Shown here one piece after another: positions 50,687-62,260 of a stretch of 64,000 nt of DNA. The position numbers were made by a program, and so were the translations under genes. The notes under the pieces were generated by a model. The model had not been told where the DNA came from. It saw nothing but the letters and a program-made list of their open reading frames with translations, and did not search any database. The stretch is taken from positions 4,497,858-4,561,857 of the forward strand of contig NW_019211454.1 in assembly GCF_002443255.2 (NCBI RefSeq), given 5' to 3'. Position 1 is the first letter of the stretch. The number at the start of each line of letters is the position of its first letter. This stretch comes from Varroa destructor. Its lineage: Eukaryota > Arthropoda > Arachnida > Mesostigmata > Varroidae.

Positions 50687-53235
50687 GTAACACCGGCCAT
50701 TAAAGTCCTTGTTAGCCGAGGTGGCGTTTGAGTTGAATTGAAAAATAGACAAGTTAGGAGTTCAAGCTTCTTAACTTGGTCTTCGTTTGCTTAATGTATG
50801 TACTGTTTAAAGACCTCTGAGCTTTAAATGTCTGCAGGACCGTACACAGTTATAAGCACTGCTTTTTAGATAAGGCGCATAATTTGCATGTATGTTATTT
50901 GAGCATCGAGTTGTGCCATTGTCCTTTACATTTTTGCGCAAAACCTAAATTGAACAAAGGCGACAGAGATTGAAGTACGCGATGCTGACGACTTACGCAA
51001 TAACCAATCGAGCAGTTCCAGAATATTATCCTACGAATATCTGTCTTTCTTTCAATGAAGACTAATCCTCAGTATTTTATTGATGCGATTTCAGGTGAAA
51101 AGTGAGCATGATCGAGCAATAAGACATGATGAAGACACGCATCCGTTGATCTTCCGCTATAGAAATGCATAATAATTAATCTATTTTACACTGCTAACAT
51201 TTTATATGCGTATTGATTCTTCATCTTAGATGAGCTAGCGCAGGATGGTCGCCCTGTGCGGCTGACGTGATTTGAGCCTTGGCCGGGCTGCTGGTTTCAG
51301 CAATCGGTCAAACACTTCTTCGTAAGGCGTAGTCTTTTGCTTATTTTGAGCACGTTAAGCCCTGACTAAACTATATGCCACGCAGCTATTGAAACTTTCT
51401 AAAAGTTATATTGGAAAATTTTTTCGAACTATACCCAAAAATTACTTTCTGCTCGAGGATTCGCTAAATGTGTCTGTGCAAGGATTAGGTCTATGGCTCA
51501 CCGCAACGGGCCCAGAATCATTTGGAAGTTTCGAAAATTAATTGGAGACGACAAGTGGCGGGCGGAAATCTAAGAAATCTCCACCTGAATTAGAGCGTTA
51601 TTTCTATAACAGTATGTTGTTAACGGATTGGCACAACTGCAACCGAAAGACGGGCAAATTGCAGAATAATACAAAGTTACTAGAAGATTCTGACAAAATG
51701 AGAGAGCTCTAGACAGTGCTCGCATTAAAGTAGAATAGGATAGAATATTTGCTAGATATGAAGGTCACAATTTTAGAATAGTATGTTTTGAGCGAATGCT
51801 GAAGTTCCGGAGGAAACAGCTACGTTAGAGGTAGATATGACAATATTTTAGGCGGTACTCTCACAGCTGATGCTAGTCAATAAGGCTGATTTGTTTCATC
51901 TGTGATACAGGGTCTAGCGGGGCCAAAAGGGCGATAGCCTGCACCTGCAACCTGTTGTAACAAAAAATGATAAATGGCGATACATCTTCCTAAAAATTCT
52001 TTTCCTTAGCACGATCAGGTGTAGCATTCATTGCATTCAAAATTTTTGGGTTATCAACGTACCTCGCCCGCTACAGAATTGACCCAGGTTAGCCAAATGG
52101 TGATAAGCGGAACGTATCAATAGAAGCCACTTCACAGAATTGGAAACGTCGTAGTGCTCCAAAACGGGTTTACAGTTAATTAGATATTAATATAATTATA
52201 TCACAATAATATTGACAAGACCTGAATGAAATAAAATCAAATGCTCCATATTGATTTGGTGGATGTTTGTCCTCTTTTTTCATACGCCGGTCAGGCACTT
52301 CCGAGAATGCGAACCAACGCTTACTGTTAAAGGATAGATTTAATACACAGAACATATATAGTAATTGCATTCGAATACTGTATGTAGCAAAAATACGACA
52401 GTGATCATTGTACATTGGCGGCTGTTCTGCGGAAAACGAGACGGGGTTTAAACGGTTTCTATTTAGAGTGACCTTATATAGTATTTGACCGACAAAATCC
52501 TCCCTTGTCTCTTATATGGCAGCTGATATTGATTAGACAGTCTATAATTACGTATAGACTGTACATACTACAGAAAAACTGGCGAAAAGCATCCCTTTCT
52601 TCCACTGCTAAGTATTTTAAGCGGTTTTTTGCCTATAGAAGTTTATACGTTTACGTGGTCAAGGCATGCCGCTGAAACTTTTTGGACATAGTTTTGCTAA
52701 CAGAATGTATTTGATTGGGTCTGTTCAGATCTGAACCCTGCAATGAAAAAAAGAAGAAATTGCAGCAAATCACTTCCTTATTGAACAGCTGAATTCAAAC
52801 TTTACCTGCGAACTTTCTTTACGGATTTTAATCGCTAATTTCAAAGTCTGCTTTGATGGCTCTGTATAGGCCCTGTTACATACGGGCTACAAAGGAACAG
52901 CCATCGTGTGTCGTTGTTGCAAGTGCCTTTCTAAAACTATCCCGTGGCTACTTTCCGCCAAAACCCTTTTTCAACGGCATATATGTAAACATACTACGGC
53001 ACCGATACTTCCGGGTCACCACTACACCTAGAACATCACTGGGCCCCCAATTCACGCTTGCATCAACGCTATATGTTGCTACGGTCCAAGTACATTAGAT
53101 CCCATCTATTCGCCGCTTGGCATAGGTTTATATTAATTAGAAAAGCTTTTAGCCAATACGACGATAAAATGCGTTCATACAACTCAGTTATTACTAAGTT
53201 CAAAACATTCTAATGAATTGTGTTGTTTTTAGCAG

Positions 53236-53296
53236 TGTATCCTCGTCTACTCCTGCTCCTGTTGTTGTGGTTATGAAATCAGTCTTCTCTTCACAC
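53236..53296 (+). CDS. Candidate exon with tandem acceptor
   Basis: The acceptor tract attgtgttgtttttagcag has two adjacent AGs (a NAGNAG tandem site); the donor is CACAC/gtaagc. Two frames are open over 61 nt. One enters in phase 0 and leaves in phase 1, reading CILVYSCSCCCGYEISLLFT. This is the same phase pair as exon 3, so it could substitute for it. The other reads VSSSTPAPVVVVMKSVFSSH and enters in phase 2. It cannot be added between exons 3 and 4 without a frame break. Confidence 0.28.
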
Positions 53297-55383
53297 GTAA
53301 GCGTTCTTGACTAGTGCAATACTCGATCACTCCTTACGGGTTCCGATGGCTTGATTTTATACTATTGTCATAAAATATCATGTTTTTGCCATACGTAGTC
53401 AATGTGCTTCTGATCGTCGCTCGTGCTGCTGCCGCTGTTGCCGTTGCGTACGTCCGATTTTGTATTGACATTGTACGGGGCAGCCCAAGCGCGAGACATG
53501 CGACTCTATGACGTGTAGTGAGCTGACCGTATCGTCTAACGAACCTACTACCGTCAGAATTGTCGATGCCTAATCAGTCCCTAGTTTACGCCACCTACAT
53601 ATTTTTGTCACGCTGGCTTTCAAGCTATGGTCAATCAATAGATGTTTGATAAAATTTCTCTTAGTAATAGGCAGTATTGATAGTTATAAACGTTTCTATA
53701 TATCAGTGAGTTGATATCGGATTTTGCATGCCTCTATGGATCGTAACGTGCAAGCCGGTATAACAGCGCTATCCTTAAAAGGCTAATTTAGGTTTCTGGT
53801 GGCACGTTGTTGCTTTATGGCGCTGCCAGTGAATATACAGGTTACGGTTGTCCATCACGCGATTTCGTCCGTTGGTCTTCGTCAGATCGTTAAACGAGTA
53901 GGGTGGTAATAGGTTATAGAAAAACGGGGTCATTACGAGTCATCGTAGCCCGCTTTGACCTTTTATTTTACTACAGGCCTATTCACCTGCGAATAAGCCA
54001 ATAGCGAATGCTCCCAAGGAAAAACGAACATCCTTCCAACGTATATTATAATGAGCATACCGTTCTCCACATCGTCATGTGTCACGCTCTAATCTAACAC
54101 TATTGCTATCAATATAGCCCGCAGACTAAAATCAACGTGACCACTGTCACGGAAGCTGAACATAAAATACAGGTGACACTTATATAGTATACTAAGCGTT
54201 AAGATTATAACGTAAGAATATGATCATTTGATTTCACCATGGCTGTAATAAAGTACTGTAAGTTGGAACACCGATCTAAGTTCTGGCTACTTCTGGCAGC
54301 ACGACTATAAAGGAAAAAAGTTGTTCGTTCTATGCATACGTAAATTGAATTTTTTAGAATCGTTTTTAAAATACGCAAACCCGCTAATAGATTCATTATT
54401 TTTATCACTTTACTTTATGGCTTGTGGTTCGGTAATTAGCAGATTTTTACTATGGCTTTGACCATTCATCCAATCGTAATATTCTGAAATTATTTTTATC
54501 TTCATATTTTTCTACCATTACTGAAGGTAAAATGTTTCTGCCCATGAAAGTAGAGTAGTTGTAATTGGCAGCCAATTATAATTACCGACTCAGTTCCCTT
54601 CTGCTCCGAGTTAAAAGTTTTTAAGTACGTTTGCAACTTTCAATTAGCCCCATGAAGTTCTAATTAGAGTAATGTTTGTACGGGCAACTTCATAAGAATC
54701 ATCAGCGCTGAATCACATTTGTTTTATGCCCCAACGAATTCGAGTCGTGACTATGTTGCAGTACCTGCTACCGTCTAATGGGTTATCTCCGGAATTAAAC
54801 ACTTTTGCCACCCTCAAATTTGCATTATTTAGGATCATATGGGATTTATAACAAAAAACGTTGTCTAGTTCGGATTTCTTGGAACTGTCAAGCCTGTTAA
54901 AGCCGACCCTGTCCCACCTGTCGAAACTGCTCAACATTCGCCAGGCCGAACGTGGCCTACAGCTGGCTTTTATTGCTTGGCGGGCATCAAATCGTTCATC
55001 GAGTACTTTTGCCAGCACCACGTTAATGATGTTAAGGTATTGCGGTTCTAGCATCTGTCACGGCGTCGATACTCAAAAAAATTGAGTGATTCGTTAGTTC
55101 TTTCCGATTGCAAAGCCTTGCTACTAGATGGGTGCTGCTTTCTGCGCAAGCGGAACCTTCTCCGTCGATGTACTTCATGCCTGAAATGAAGTCGTTGTGA
55201 CTCGGGCGACAGCTATCACTGTATTGTTGTAATCTGATCGTGAGTGCCGCATTCGACAAACAAATAATCATTGAAGAACCAATATTGAGTCTTGTTCACA
55301 AACTTTCCAATCATGGACTACAACGGAATTTCGGCCGCTACCTCGGCCAGGGTTACAGGGGCAACATCGCATGGCTTTGTTTA

Positions 55384-55435
55384 CGTTCGGCCTGCCGTTG
55401 ATTATTGGTCGCAATAGTCAACGGCAGGCCGAACG
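55384..55435. repeat. 52-nt GC-rich hairpin
   Basis: Outer arms of 18 bp (CGTTCGGCCTGCCGTTGA and its exact reverse complement) and inner arms TATTG/CAATA are separated by one T/G opposition. The loop is GTCG. About 24 paired positions in 52 nt. A related sequence (CAGGCCGAACG plus flanks) lies at 54931-54970. Confidence 0.96.
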
Positions 55436-56086
55436 CGGCTGGCAAAGATGCCGACTCCAACCCCATTATCGGCCCCGTGACGACAAGAGCAGTCGTATTT
55501 GGCCACCAATAATAAGCGCGTGCTTATTGTGAGCTTCGTTTTTATCACGATTTAGCCATTTGCACGTTAGTACGCCTGTGCGCCCTGACACTATACGGTT
55601 ATATGCATTTGTGCTTGTTTGTTTCAGACTTTTCGTTCGTTCATTGCGAGGAAAATGACGAGGATTTCTACTGAGACATGCTGACGACAACGGCTCTAAA
55701 AATAAACATTGTCAGTCACACAACAACAACAAAAGCGACTGAAATAGCAGCTGCGACAAAGACGAAAACAGCGGCACGTAATGAATACGCATTGGCGTCA
55801 GCGTCGACCGTTAACGGTTAGTTTAGCTATCGAAAATTACCACTGACCGCTCATCGCAAGTTTAGAATCTGCAACTGCACTATTATAAGTGCAATCTTGG
55901 AAAAGGGCATATATAATAACAATAACAGCAGGATGGTAGTGAGGGATACTGAAGAAGGGACAGAGTGGCCGCAAAACTGGGCTGTTGTTTGCTCGTAATA
56001 GTTGAAGTTGAAAACTTGCGCAGTCTTACTATATTTAAGTTACGGCCAAGAAATATTCAGCTGTCCAATTCTCTGTGCGACTACAG

Positions 56087-56194
56087 ATGTGATTGCTTTG
56101 CTTTCGAGAGAACAGCAACGATCGGCCAAGGATATCTATCTAAGGAGTAGGATCATTAACAAGCTAACTGCCTTTGTCCAACAAAGCAAAAATG
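56087..56194 (+). CDS. Putative secreted protein, exon 4
   Basis: The acceptor ...ccaattctctgtgcgactacag is pyrimidine-rich; the donor is AAAATG/gtaacc. The 108-nt block enters and leaves in phase 1, so it fits between exons 3 and 5 and could also be skipped cleanly. It reads DVIALLSREQQRSAKDIYLR, then about 17 more residues (165-201), a charged helix-like segment. No motif is recognised. Confidence 0.33.
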
Positions 56195-57636
56195 GTAACC
56201 ACGATAGTTGTACCGAAATTAAGCCAAAACATAACAGGCGGGCGGGAATGAGGGTGACAATTATTGCGATGGAAAATAAGATTCGTATCCTTATAGCCAT
56301 AATAGTCAGTATATTCAATATTTTAATATCATAATATTCGTATGGCTTAAATCGAAGCCAATTCTAGGCTAAAGTGTAAAAGAGAAAATGGGGAAAAGGG
56401 AGCGACAGACACTTGGGGGTTTAGAGTGTTCGCGCATAGTTAGCGCACACGACGTCTATTATAGCTTTCCTATTCATAACGGTAGTAACGATCGTTGAAG
56501 CTTAATTATAGTCGCGATGGGTCTTCACGATTGTGCAGTGCTAGCGTGGTCGTCTGCTAAATTTACGAACCGAATTCGAAACTAGGGGCTGGAGCGATGC
56601 ATCATGGCAGGCAGTAAGAACTTCAAACGTTTATGGTTGTGGTCAGATGGCCAATGTATTGCTAAATTAGACAACCAATGTTAGAAAAATAACGGGGTTC
56701 ATGGTATTAGGTGATTAATCGCTTTGCCTGAGCAGAAAATCGACACTGAAAAACGCTTAGAATAAATCCGACCACGACGATTTCACCGCTGAAAGGTTTT
56801 AGACAGGGATCCTCCAGACGGAGGATTCCAATGTCACCGCATCTCATGGAGTACATCGTATACTGATGATATCTATAGAAGTAAAATTAACTTATAAAAG
56901 ATAACACTGGTATGGCATATACATACGTTGGCTGTGAATTTAAAACAAATTAAACTAATAAATAGAACATATAATAGCAACTGTTATTTATTTATTTATT
57001 TGCACATTGAGGTTTGCTTCATCTTGAATACTAAAACGATTATAAAACCGACTATAGGTCCTGTAGAAGCCGATTTTTTTAAACGTGGCACTGATGCGAC
57101 AAGGCTGCGTTAAAAGCAACTCAAAGGCGTCAACATCGCCATCCCTAGGAGCCATTGCTATCAAGATTATCATCTTCGTTAGCAGACGGGCGGCTGACGG
57201 CGTCGTTGTCTGCTCTAGCGTCTTGAGCTACTCCAGCTTCTATCAGCATCACCGCCATTGCGCTATAGTGATAGGTACGATTATCCGCTTGGTCAATTTG
57301 AGATTTCTGGAACGGGACAGGCCGTTCTAAGATCGCTATGGCGTACAGTCGACAGAAGTCAGCATTTGCCTATGCGCTCACCAACGCTGTTGTCAACATA
57401 GAATCCCAATTCGAAGTTGTCGCTGCGTCGCACCGATCTGCCGCCGATTGTGACCGACACCGCTCGAATGGTTCGCTTTTACCGACAAGGCAAACGACTG
57501 TGCAAAAAAACGCGTTCATCTATCAGTTGTTGGATCGTAACAGCCAGCAACAAAAACATTAGCGGCATGAACAGTGGCGCCAGGTGGACTTTGCCACTTC
57601 TGGTTTTTTCGCTCTGTCCCTTTATCCGCGCAACAG
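56195..57636 (+). other. Putative intron 4
   Basis: 1.4 kb. Includes an imperfect hairpin near 56808-56830 (GGATCCTCC/GGAGGATTCC). The GC-richer block at 57.1-57.6 kb is open in several frames on both strands, including ATG frames at 57338-57562 (plus) and 57479-57742 (minus), with no basis for choosing one. Confidence 0.3.
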
Positions 57637-57773
57637 TCTTCGCTGTGTTGCAAGTGCCAACACACAGAGCGTTACCGCAAATCTTAGCGATCGTAGAACC
57701 GCAAAAAGAAGAAGCCCCGCATGAACAACGTTCCCGTTGCACGCTGCTGCCGTTGGATGATTTAAGGACGTAG
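57637..57773 (+). CDS. Putative secreted protein, exon 5 (terminal)
   Basis: The acceptor has the best polypyrimidine tract in this gene (gctctgtccctttatccgcgcaacag region). The frame enters in phase 1, matching exon 4, and runs 44 codons from FAVLQVPTHRALPQILAIVE to DDLRT and TAG. This gives a 245-residue product in total. AATAAA signals follow about 450 nt later. The C-terminal part is Glu/Gln/Arg-rich with one Cys. Confidence 0.35.
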
Positions 57774-58223
57774 TAAATTCAGAAATGCATTACCTATTTT
57801 TAAAAAAGCGCGGGATATTTCCCTCTTGCCTATTATTTATATGAACGATGCCCGCGATAGCAGCAGTCGTATTTGCTCAGCTACAACAGCCCAAAAAAAA
57901 CTGAACCGTAGAAAAAGTTTAATAATATACGTATGTGTCCTTTAGTACTTTTCTTTATTATTATGTGTTTAGTGTTTACTTGTTGGCTCATTCGCACGTT
58001 TGTTCAAAAAGGTGTCGGAAATAGTGCATCTTTTGAACATGTTTTGCTCGTATGCTGCTATTTCGCTGCTGTATTTCTATAGCTATGTATGCGAAGACAC
58101 CGTAAAAAAGGACCTATCCACGTCAATATTCAGCTGGCGAATTTAAGATGGTTTGATTTAGCAGGACGAGCTTCTATTGGAAAAGAACACTGTATTAGTG
58201 TCATTATTGTTACAGAATTGATA

Positions 58224-58229
58224 AATAAA
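58224..58229 (+). terminator. Poly(A) signal AATAAA
   Basis: Followed within 10-25 nt by a T/G-rich stretch (tatgtgctttgcttgtttt), a typical downstream element. A second AATAAA sits at 58251-58256. These are plausible 3' ends for the 44573-57773 model. Confidence 0.4.
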
Positions 58230-58256
58230 TATGTGCTTTGCTTGTTTTACAATAAA

Positions 58257-61200
58257 TAGGTATTTTCATTTTAAGAGAAATCGAAATCCATATGTAAAAG
58301 CGGCATCTCTTCGAGCAGGAATTCAATCAGTTCGTTGAAATCTGTGACAGATCTGTTATACGTTGGTTTGCAATCAGTGGTGAAATGTAGGGAGGGTTTC
58401 GATCACTGTTTTCGATCAGTTCATTTCACTATACGGGCTAAACTAACAACGGTTTCATTATTATTTATCGCTACTGCTATTGGTATCACCTATGAGTAAT
58501 CCAAATTTCGTTCAGGTCACTGTAAGGCCTAAATTATTTATTTACATGGAAGGAGCGTACGTATCAACGCAGCAACATAGCACCTGCACATCCCTCGCCA
58601 ACTCGTAACCACCAATAATACGTTCGCTTCGTGCTATATAGTCACATTTATCGCTACGCTCTATTAAATTCTAAATAGCTTTAAATAACTACACTATATA
58701 ATTACCCAGGATCGCCGGCTGGAAAAGACGTATGATCGGATCGGTAAATGATGATCGTTGAGGAGTAGTAGCGGTGGAACTCAGGACCAGAAATGTTGAC
58801 TAGTTCACGCTGGTCAAACAAACAGCGCAAGCAGAAGCCAGCTACCTGCACAAATGCGGTGGGTCGCATCATCATATGATCAGTCTTTTTACAGTATTCC
58901 AACTTTTCTGATCTGTAATCGTGAAGACGATTAGTGACTTTATAGGAGGCTTTAGAACGCCGTCGTCGAAAAGCGAGGTCTGTTAGCTCCGTTGCTTTGC
59001 AAGCGGATTCTCTCAAACTTCTTCCACATACCTGTTTAAGCAACAACATGCATTTCTGTAGAGATATTGTTATACTATGTTTTTTTTTTCGGTCAGAGCA
59101 TTATTTTAGACTAAAGCTTGATTGATCCTTTGGCTTCAATAAATTTAACAGTGGCACGAACTTCGACGATGCACGTATGTGAAGAAAGCGTTTGAATGAA
59201 ATTAAAGCACTTATTATTTTGCCTTGATCTTGTGAATGCTTGCCTGCAAAATGCGTTAATCTGACTTCAATGACGCAAAAATCAAGAGCAGCAGAAGCTA
59301 AAATCTTTTTCTAACCGAGGGATCATTGCTTATAGAGTTAATGTACGACTCCGACCAATGCCGCAGTAACGACTAGTGACTACCATAAAAGGTTTGTATA
59401 TATTTGTATAATATCATGACTGGGGAACCTGTTAAATTGACTATAGAGCACGTACCAAGTAAACAGGTACCACGAACGTTGCAAATACAATCCAGTACTA
59501 TCGCGTTAACGAGCTTTTAAACCACTATGTAAATTTACTGAATTCACGCTAGGCAGCAGTGAAGCCGGTCGTCGCGGGGGGCGACGATAAATGTTATGGG
59601 CTGCAGCTACCGTATTGCTCCCTGTATGTTCTTAGCCGTTGTTTATTGGTTCTCAATGATGAACCAAACGAAAAATGCGCTTTTCAACGACCCAAGCGTG
59701 CCAGGTGGCAAAGCTAACTAAGTACCAAATTAAGTCAAAGAGGCGTACTCCTCGCATCGGACCATGTTTGTTTGTGTCACCAACCATAATGAACTGGGCA
59801 AATAGGGCCATTCTCGCAGTTGCTGCTGCTGCGCTTGGCGGCGCTTGCGAACGCAGCACCGCGAACAGAGCACCATGCGATGATGACTATCATGATTATA
59901 CTTACTTTGCTTGAGTAAAATGTATCTGATTAGAGTTTATTATGACCTTGTCCGTGTGTGTTTTTATGCTAATTTACGACGCTAAAGAGAAGGAAAACGA
60001 AATCTGTTAAGAATATGGTGCCTCCTCACCTGGAAACGAATGATATTTCCCACTGGAAGTCAATAGATAGCTGAATAGACAAACGCCCAGATCTTCAATA
60101 CTTGTGCGGTACTAAATACAAAACGCGCCAGATATCAGCACACGGAACAGCATTGGTTATAGTAGAAGAATTAGAATTACAAAAGGTAGCTAACGTCAGC
60201 ACTTCTCGTTGTCCTTTTGTCACCGAAGACTTGCGCTTCAAAAAGATATATGAAAATACACACAGCATTGAAAATCGACTGATGCATGCCAATCTATATC
60301 AGTCGGTGGAAATATGTTTACCTCAGAGGGTGCTAATGTAAAGGCTCTTTTTCTTCAGTGAAGGAATACTGTTGTTATCGGTGAACTGTAGGGCAATTGC
60401 ATCAGCTGCCGGATAATGCCGTCGATCACAAACCAACACTCGGATTCGCTAAGGCCGGCCGTTAGAGGGGCGGATTAGCACTAAGCGGCGTCCGCTCGTT
60501 ATTTTATATATATTACTATTGGTACATCGACAGATAGTTCTTGTGAATGTCAACTATAGAAGCATAGAGCTGGATCGGCTGAAGCTTTGATGTTTCTTAA
60601 CTGTGGCCAGACAAACCGATGACTTTCAATTACGTCGCGTAAACGGCCGTAGTAATGGTTTGAGAGAACAGCCTTTTTCAAAGCAGCGTCTCTTGATATC
60701 ATTACGCTTCTCATATCCACGTTTGAACGTGACGATTTAATAGAAATGTATTCGTATCGGATTGGGGCACAACATCCCTGATTTGTTGTTGTTGATTGAT
60801 TGGTCGTGTCGTGTCCTGTCCCAGACCATAAGGCAGCAGAAATAAACCTTTATCTACAGAAACCGAATGCAATAGCTAGTGATTTAAGCTCGTCTTTAGG
60901 TAGGTTGATAAACAAGTGGTCATATTAATAGTTACGCAAAGGATGCTGTGTGCATGACGGCTCTACGTGCGCTGGCAGAGCGCGCAGTGTGTGTTGTCGA
61001 ACGCCACGGGGGCATTTGATATAAGATACTGAGCAAATAACGGATGACGTATTCCGCGCAAAGAAAGCAGGAAAAATTGTTTGCAAGTACAAAATCTTGT
61101 TGTTGAACGCCGTTGTGTTTTCACCTACGCCAAACGACCCGAACAGTATGAAGCCCTCACAGATGCGCTACGGTCAGACAATGAAATAATATGAATGTCA

Positions 61201-61624
61201 AATGCAGCTGTTACAGTCACGGTGATCTTAACGATAGAGTGAATTCTATGAGAATTTAAACGTTGAAGAACTTCTGGAGGCGCCATGTTTTATACACCTG
61301 CACCCTACTAAACGCAATGCTGTTCTATTCGTTGATTCAGAAATCACTAATTCGTCATAGACGTAAACTTGTTCGATAAATAATTACCGCAGCAGGTTGC
61401 TTTTACTCGAGGCACCGTTACTACTACAATTAAGGTCTATTCTGGGTTATCGCTGGTGCATTTACACATAGCATACGGGTCGATGAAGCCACGCAGTTTA
61501 TAGCTATTAATATAATTGACTACATAGGCTATACATATATTTCAGTTTATTTCCACATTAAACTGCGTTATATATGACGCTGCTTCTGTCAACGAAACGC
61601 CGTCCACCGTCTACGATTTCACAG
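58257..61624. other. Intergenic-like stretch
   Basis: No exon supported. An 88-codon plus frame ending at 60341 and paired frames at 58702-59049 and 59653-59914 have unremarkable composition and no splice context. Confidence 0.4.
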
Positions 61625-61684
61625 GCCAGCTAATAATTATGGGTACCCAAGAGCTATTTCTAATCGCTTACCAAATTTGCATCG

Positions 61685-61828
61685 ATGTCCACCGTCGAAA
61701 GCTTGCCTGGCAATCCGGCAACCCAGTACCCCACGTACATAGGTACATCTAATTATAGCAAGAGGAGAATAGAACGCGCGGTAGGGTTCATCGTAAACGT
61801 GAGCGTTTCTCGACCACCCCCCTATCAG
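61685..61828 (+). CDS. Candidate first coding exon
   Basis: The ATG lies in a block with a strong acceptor at its left (...ctacgatttcacag, ending 61624). It opens 48 codons (MSTVESLPGNPATQYPTYIG...) to a good donor (TATCAG/gtaaat) in phase 0. The ATG context is poor and an earlier ATG at 61639 opens a different frame, so the start is uncertain. The exit phase fits the microexon at 62232. The family is not recognised. Confidence 0.25.
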
Positions 61829-62231
61829 GTAAATTTATTTACATTAGAAATATTCGGTCAGCACTTTCGAAAATTTCGAATTTCGCCTTCGTCTTCTTCG
61901 GCCGACCGCCATTAACAGTACAGTACCACCATAGCCAACACTACTATAAGCCTGAAGAGGAGTAGTAGTTCAGCTTCGGCTTCTTGCGGTCGAAGATATT
62001 GTGTCGTAGCCCGAGCCGCTGGTCGAACAGCTGGAAGAGTTCTACGCGCTCACGCGATGGACTGAAAGGTCATAAACGACCGGTGTGCATCGAGCAGCTC
62101 TGGCGTTTACCGAGCCGCCGGAAGCGTTGGTTAATATTTTAGTGGCTAGGCAAATGTACTTGTTGTAACAGCAGCTTCGGGAACACAAATTTAGGGCCAT
62201 TCGGTGCGTTTTCCCCTTTTATTTATAATAG

Positions 62232-62260
62232 TGCTACATATACCATTACTACTGCGAAAG
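62232..62260 (+). CDS. Candidate 29-nt microexon with very strong splice sites
   Basis: The acceptor gttttccccttttatttataatag and donor GCGAAAG/gtaagtat are both near consensus, and all three frames are open. In phase 0 it reads CYIYHYYCE; in another phase LHIPLLLRK. A further GTAAGT lies at 62355, ending a 22-codon ATG frame from 62289 (MRRQLQCHDEDQNQRNLIVR...), which may be an alternative first exon. Confidence 0.38.

Larger units (their letters stand above)
50687..56086 (+). other. Putative intron 3
   Basis: 5.4 kb. Holds the exon-like block 53236-53296, the strong hairpin at 55384-55435, and long overlapping frames on both strands at 54.7-55.3 kb that have no splice or start support. Confidence 0.3.

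Noticed and set aside
54713..55271. Overlapping minus-strand frames with plausible composition.
   Set aside because: No start codon, splice signal or domain; the plus strand is also open.
57085..57773. Long frames on both strands, including an ATG frame at 57338-57562 and minus frames with an internal stop.
   Set aside because: In this GC-balanced block nearly every frame looks protein-like, so composition cannot pick one. Only the part behind a strong acceptor with matching phase (57637 onward) was kept.
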